Source: JARDZI01 sp041639705 (GTDB taxonomy: Bacteria; Bacillota; Clostridia; Clostridiales; Caloramatoraceae). From it: a DNA stretch of 9,589 nt. Under the pieces are notes generated by a model that saw only the letters and a list, made by a program, of their open reading frames with translations, searched no databases and was not told the DNA's origin. The stretch lies in assembly GCA_041639705.1 (NCBI GenBank), contig JBEQBT010000123.1, positions 1 through 9,589 of the forward strand, given 5' to 3'. A program made the position numbers and the translations under genes. The number at the start of each line of letters is the position of its first letter. The first letter of the stretch is position 1. This document shows positions 7,037 through 9,589 of the stretch, one piece after another.

Positions 7037-8626
7037 TTAAAACTCAGCATTTTTAAATATCCCCACATTCCCAAATGAGAACAGAACTGCCATACCGCCA
7101 CTGTATATGAATGAGGATAGATAAACTGTATATCCATTCATACTTTTAAAGCCTATAGTTGTAACCGCTGTTATAATAACCAGGGGAACCACAAGTAAGA
7201 GCTGGAAGAATACAAATAAAAGTCCCATTGCAATGGTACTGTCAAATCCGAAAAACTGTGCAATTCTAAATGCAAACAATCCACTGTAGGAGAGCATTCC
7301 TGCTAGTGCTACATAGCCTATCATACTTAGAAGTACTTCAAATATTGATGAACCAGACAATACTCCAAAGGGTAAAAATAGAAGTACTGAATCTGTGCTA
7401 GCCTTTACAAGGGAGGCTGCCATACCATAGAAAAGCTTTCTATGAGGGGTATCTGGAAGTAAAAATATAAAATAATGGTATATTTCATTATATATTTTGC
7501 TGGCCATACCTGCGCTAAAGAAAAGCAATCCAGAGGCTATTATAAATACAAATTTTATATCCAGGCCTTTTGCAAATATTCCAAGTATTACCGAAGCTGA
7601 TAATAGAATTAGTGAATATGTATTTATAAAAAAAACAAAGCTTCTTTTTATATATTCATTTAAATGCTTGGAGAACAATACCTTTGCTCCATATACATTG
7701 TTTAATTTTAAGCCTCTTTTCCTAATTGGTTTAAAAAGAGGGCTCTTATTTCTGCTTATTGAAGCTTCTTTTGTCATTTTTATATTCTTTGCTGCATCAT
7801 ACTGCTCTGCCCCTGAGAGCATATCTTCATAATAATCAAGCTTTAAATTATAGGTTATATAAAGCATAAGTGTACTTAGAAGCAAGAAAATAACTAAATA
7901 TAATAATGTGGAAAAATTCATTCCCTTTATAACCTGGATAGAGATCTCCCTCATCCATCCAACTACTGGAATATCACCAACCCATGAGCTATGTACTACT
8001 ATATTTAATAACTTCTCCCAAGTAGCCTTTATATCTCCCCTAACAAGTACAAAAACAATACCAGTTGCAATTACTATAAGTAATGTCTTAATTGTCTGCC
8101 TGATTATTTGTCCAAACATGCTGTACTTTGTATTTAGTGCAAATATGAAAAGCTTTAACATATTGCAAAAAATAAGTTGGAATATCACAAAGGATAAAAC
8201 CAGTACTATTTGGTTTATTGCAGGTACATTAAAGTTTCTAAGAGCATTTGGAATCTGATATAAAATATAAATAGATGCTAGTAGCTCCAATGCAATCTTT
8301 TTTATTATTCCATACAAAAGTACAGTTTGTGGTTTTATTGGAGATACGAATATAAGATTAACATCACTCATTGAAAACTTTGAGTCAAGCCTTTTTGTTC
8401 CACTATATAGTGCAAAAAGAAGCATACTAAATACAATCATTAAAAATATAAAAATGATAATTTCAAGCTTCATGCCCCCTGTGCTATTACTATTTCCCTT
8501 TGGTAAAAACATGGTTGCAAACCAAAGGATAACAAAGAGTGGCCCAACAGCCTTCTGTGGCTTTTGTTTTAATCTTTTAAAATAATTAATTATTGTCCTT
8601 TTGAGCAAATAAGATAAAGCCTTCAT
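7037..8626 (-). CDS. ABC transporter permease, putative ABC exporter family
   Basis: This is a large membrane subunit forming a transporter with the ATPase encoded just upstream. The 529-residue product has about twelve hydrophobic segments, near residues 27-42, 55-74, 103-125, 137-166, 178-196, 239-259, 332-352, 357-376, 400-425, 432-455, 465-490 and 500-517, with a long cytoplasmic stretch at about 262-330 rich in Lys and Asn. The N-terminus MKALSYLLKR and the segment DVNLIFVSPIKPQTVLLYG (88-106) fit the 'putative ABC exporter' family (Pfam ABC_export) as I recall it; the substrate is unknown. The open frame reaches 8719, but ATG 8626 is preferred: GGAGGT at 8632-8637 lies five bases before it, it follows the ATPase stop by one base, and the family N-terminus starts there. 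It is very AT-rich. It could instead be called EcsB-like by gene context. Confidence 0.8.
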   Translation of the reverse strand: MKALSYLLKRTIINYFKRLKQKPQKAVGPLFVILWFATMFLPKGNSNSTGGMKLEIIIFIFLMIVFSMLLFALYSGTKRLDSKFSMSDVNLIFVSPIKPQTVLLYGIIKKIALELLASIYILYQIPNALRNFNVPAINQIVLVLSFVIFQLIFCNMLKLFIFALNTKYSMFGQIIRQTIKTLLIVIATGIVFVLVRGDIKATWEKLLNIVVHSSWVGDIPVVGWMREISIQVIKGMNFSTLLYLVIFLLLSTLMLYITYNLKLDYYEDMLSGAEQYDAAKNIKMTKEASISRNKSPLFKPIRKRGLKLNNVYGAKVLFSKHLNEYIKRSFVFFINTYSLILLSASVILGIFAKGLDIKFVFIIASGLLFFSAGMASKIYNEIYHYFIFLLPDTPHRKLFYGMAASLVKASTDSVLLFLPFGVLSGSSIFEVLLSMIGYVALAGMLSYSGLFAFRIAQFFGFDSTIAMGLLFVFFQLLLVVPLVIITAVTTIGFKSMNGYTVYLSSFIYSGGMAVLFSFGNVGIFKNAEF

Positions 8627-8627
8627 A

Positions 8628-9323
8628 CTATACCTCCGTATATTCGAAGAATATATCTTCCAAGGACTTATCCTTAAGATCAAGCTCGTCCTTTGCCTTA
8701 GCAAGAAGGAATTCTCCATCCTTCATTATCAAAATTCTGTCCCAGAGCTCCTGTACTGAATCTAGAAGATGAGTACTTATTAGAATGGTTGTCCCATTAT
8801 TCTTAAGGTCAACCAAAATTTCCTTCATAGTTTTTATAGCCTTTGGATCAAGACCAATCATAGGCTCGTCTATTAGTAAAACAGAAGGGTCTGTAATAAT
8901 AGCACTACATATGCTTACCTTCTGCTGCATTCCCTTTGATAACTCACCACCATACTTGTCCGACTTATCCCATAGATCAAATAGTTTCAAAAGCTCCTCC
9001 GCCCTATTCTCATAGTTTTTAACACCATAGGCATGTGCCATAAGTGTTACATGCTCACTTATTGAAAGAAGAGGAAACATTGCAGGCATTTCTGGTATAT
9101 AGCCTAAAGCTCTTTTTCCCTCTACACTTTTATTATCCATGCCGCAGACTCTTATAATTCCATCATATCTTAACAGTCCTGCAATGGATTTAATTATTGT
9201 AGATTTTCCTGCACCATTAGGTCCTGCAAGAACAGCAATTTCTCCCTTCTCTACTTTAAAGCTAACGTTTTTTACCGCTAATGTTTTATTATAGCTTTTA
9301 CTTAGATTCGTAACCTCAAGCAT
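8628..9323 (-). CDS. ABC transporter ATP-binding protein (EcsA-like exporter class)
   Basis: This is a cytoplasmic ATPase that energises the adjacent permease. The 231-residue single-domain protein has Walker A GPNGAGKS (34-41), signature LSKGMQQ (128-134), Walker B LLIDEP (149-154), D-loop GLD (157-159) and switch His185 in STH. The Q-loop position reads GYIPEMPAMFP, with Glu78 in place of Gln; I recall the same in EcsA-type ATPases, where YIPE is common, so it is probably a subfamily trait. LSKGMQQK is likewise typical of that branch. The start ATG 9323 has AGGAGG at 9331-9336. One base separates its stop from the permease start, which implies a coupled pair. It is the first gene of the - strand cluster, so its promoter should lie in the repeat-rich DNA upstream; I cannot place it with confidence. 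The exported substrate cannot be told from sequence. Confidence 0.88.
   Translation of the reverse strand: MLEVTNLSKSYNKTLAVKNVSFKVEKGEIAVLAGPNGAGKSTIIKSIAGLLRYDGIIRVCGMDNKSVEGKRALGYIPEMPAMFPLLSISEHVTLMAHAYGVKNYENRAEELLKLFDLWDKSDKYGGELSKGMQQKVSICSAIITDPSVLLIDEPMIGLDPKAIKTMKEILVDLKNNGTTILISTHLLDSVQELWDRILIMKDGEFLLAKAKDELDLKDKSLEDIFFEYTEV
8632..8637 (-). promoter_or_regulatory. Ribosome binding site that fixes the permease start
   Basis: On the - strand GGAGGT lies inside the last codons of the ATPase gene and five bases before ATG 8626. It decides against the longer frame starting at 8719, which would overlap the ATPase by about 90 bases. Confidence 0.75.
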
Positions 9324-9389
9324 TTTATTTCCTCCTAGGTATATATTTTAGAAAAGTATGCGTCACAATAGGTTAAATGTGAATGTGAA

Positions 9390-9410
9390 GTCCCTGTCAC
9401 CCAGCGGGAC
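9390..9410. repeat. Short inverted repeat carrying the shared 10-mer
   Basis: GTCCC (9390-9394) and GGGAC (9406-9410) bracket an 11-base loop that contains most of CTGTCACCCA (9394-9403). That 10-mer also occurs at 6338-6347, next to the other end of the - strand gene cluster. It looks like a degenerate member of a short palindromic repeat family. Confidence 0.5.
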
Positions 9411-9414
9411 ATTT

Positions 9415-9487
9415 GTCATTCTGAACGCAGTGAAGAATCTTCTTTACCCAAGCTACGTGAAAGATTCTTCACTACGTTCAGAATGAC
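9415..9487. repeat. 27-bp-arm inverted repeat, dispersed-repeat type
   Basis: Arms 9415-9441 and 9461-9487 are complementary at 26 of 27 positions; the mismatch is C9428 against A9474. They enclose a 19-base loop. The outer arm sequence GTCATTCTGAACGCAGTGAA resembles a motif I recall as abundant in intergenic DNA of many bacteria. No transposase or coding potential lies inside, so it is a non-autonomous element or a structured RNA/DNA repeat. Confidence 0.85.
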
Positions 9488-9492
9488 AGGTA

Positions 9493-9587
9493 GTAGGGGC
9501 GAACAGTGTTCGCCCGCCATTGGGTACCATGATACAAAGGGTATTCTAAAACGTTGGTACCCTCGGGCGAACACTGTTCGCCCCTAC
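9493..9587. repeat. Perfect 24-bp-arm inverted repeat with palindromic arms
   Basis: Arms 9493-9516 and 9564-9587 are exact reverse complements. Each arm is itself a near-perfect palindrome, for example GGGCGAACA-G-TGTTCGCCC in the left arm, so each can fold alone or the two can pair together. Inside them GGGTACC (9522-9528) and GGTACCC (9556-9562) extend the pairing across a small bulge. At 95 bp with no coding capacity it looks like a small MITE/REP-like element. Its right end lies two bases from the window edge, so more copies may follow. Confidence 0.85.
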
Positions 9588-9589
9588 AT

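Larger units (their letters stand above)
9324..9589. other. Repeat-rich non-coding region upstream of the exporter operon
   Basis: No reading frame here looks like a gene. It holds the ATPase ribosome binding site (9331-9336), a tandem TGTGAA pair (9378-9389), a short inverted repeat (9390-9410) and two large inverted repeats (9415-9487 and 9493-9587). The gene on the far side lies outside the window. Confidence 0.8.

Noticed and set aside
7497..9015. Several + strand frames opposite the exporter genes
   Set aside because: All are antisense shadows of the permease and ATPase, with no ribosome binding sites or domains.
9340..9368. - strand promoter TTGTGA - 17 bp - TATATA for the exporter operon
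   Set aside because: The start of transcription would fall inside the ribosome binding site (9331-9336), leaving no usable leader; both boxes match at only 4 of 6 positions.
9390..9589. CRISPR array
   Set aside because: The repeats are inverted pairs of different sequence, with no regularly spaced direct repeats and unique spacers, and there are no cas genes.
9390..9589. Insertion sequence end
   Set aside because: There is no transposase fragment, and I cannot identify target-site duplications flanking the inverted repeats; a non-autonomous repeat element fits better.

Overview
The window looks like chromosomal DNA from a low-GC Firmicute, most likely an anaerobic member of the Clostridia. 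The reasons are AT-rich intergenic DNA, strong purine-rich ribosome binding sites, a lipoprotein-type peptide-binding protein, Ami/Opp-type Gram-positive transporter ATPases, and an exporter permease of a type I associate with Clostridia. No gene pins down the genus. I see no phage, plasmid, CRISPR, rRNA or tRNA features.

Layout. Bases 1-361 are non-coding DNA with two candidate promoters and possible operator-like repeats. Bases 362-6269 on the + strand hold a complete five-gene oligopeptide importer operon in the order oppA-oppB-oppC-oppD-oppF. It is tightly packed from oppB onward (4-bp overlap B/C, 12-bp gap C/D, 1-bp gap D/F). Between oppA and oppB lies a perfect 16-bp-arm hairpin, which probably lets the binding protein be made in excess over the membrane complex. 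A good intrinsic terminator (6280-6311) closes the operon.

Bases 6359-9323 on the - strand, convergent with opp, hold three genes. In transcription order they are an ABC ATPase of the EcsA-like exporter class, its putative ABC-exporter permease, and an HD-domain phosphohydrolase-like protein. The ATPase and permease are 1 bp apart and clearly work as a pair; the HD gene follows 33 bp later and may be co-transcribed. It is noticeably richer in GC than the permease, so it may have a different origin.

Bases 9324-9589 are non-coding and packed with dispersed-repeat-type DNA: a 27-bp-arm imperfect inverted repeat and, 5 bp further on, a perfect 24-bp-arm inverted repeat whose arms are themselves palindromes. 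A 10-mer and other short matches from this region recur beside the other end of the - strand cassette (6333-6357), suggesting that one repeat family flanks the cassette.

Together: OppA captures extracellular peptides, OppB/OppC form the membrane channel, and OppD/OppF hydrolyse ATP to drive import. The - strand ABC pair probably moves an unknown substrate outward. The genes belong to known families. The least explained parts are the repeats and the HD gene attached to the exporter. All family assignments come from motifs read by eye; no database search was run.
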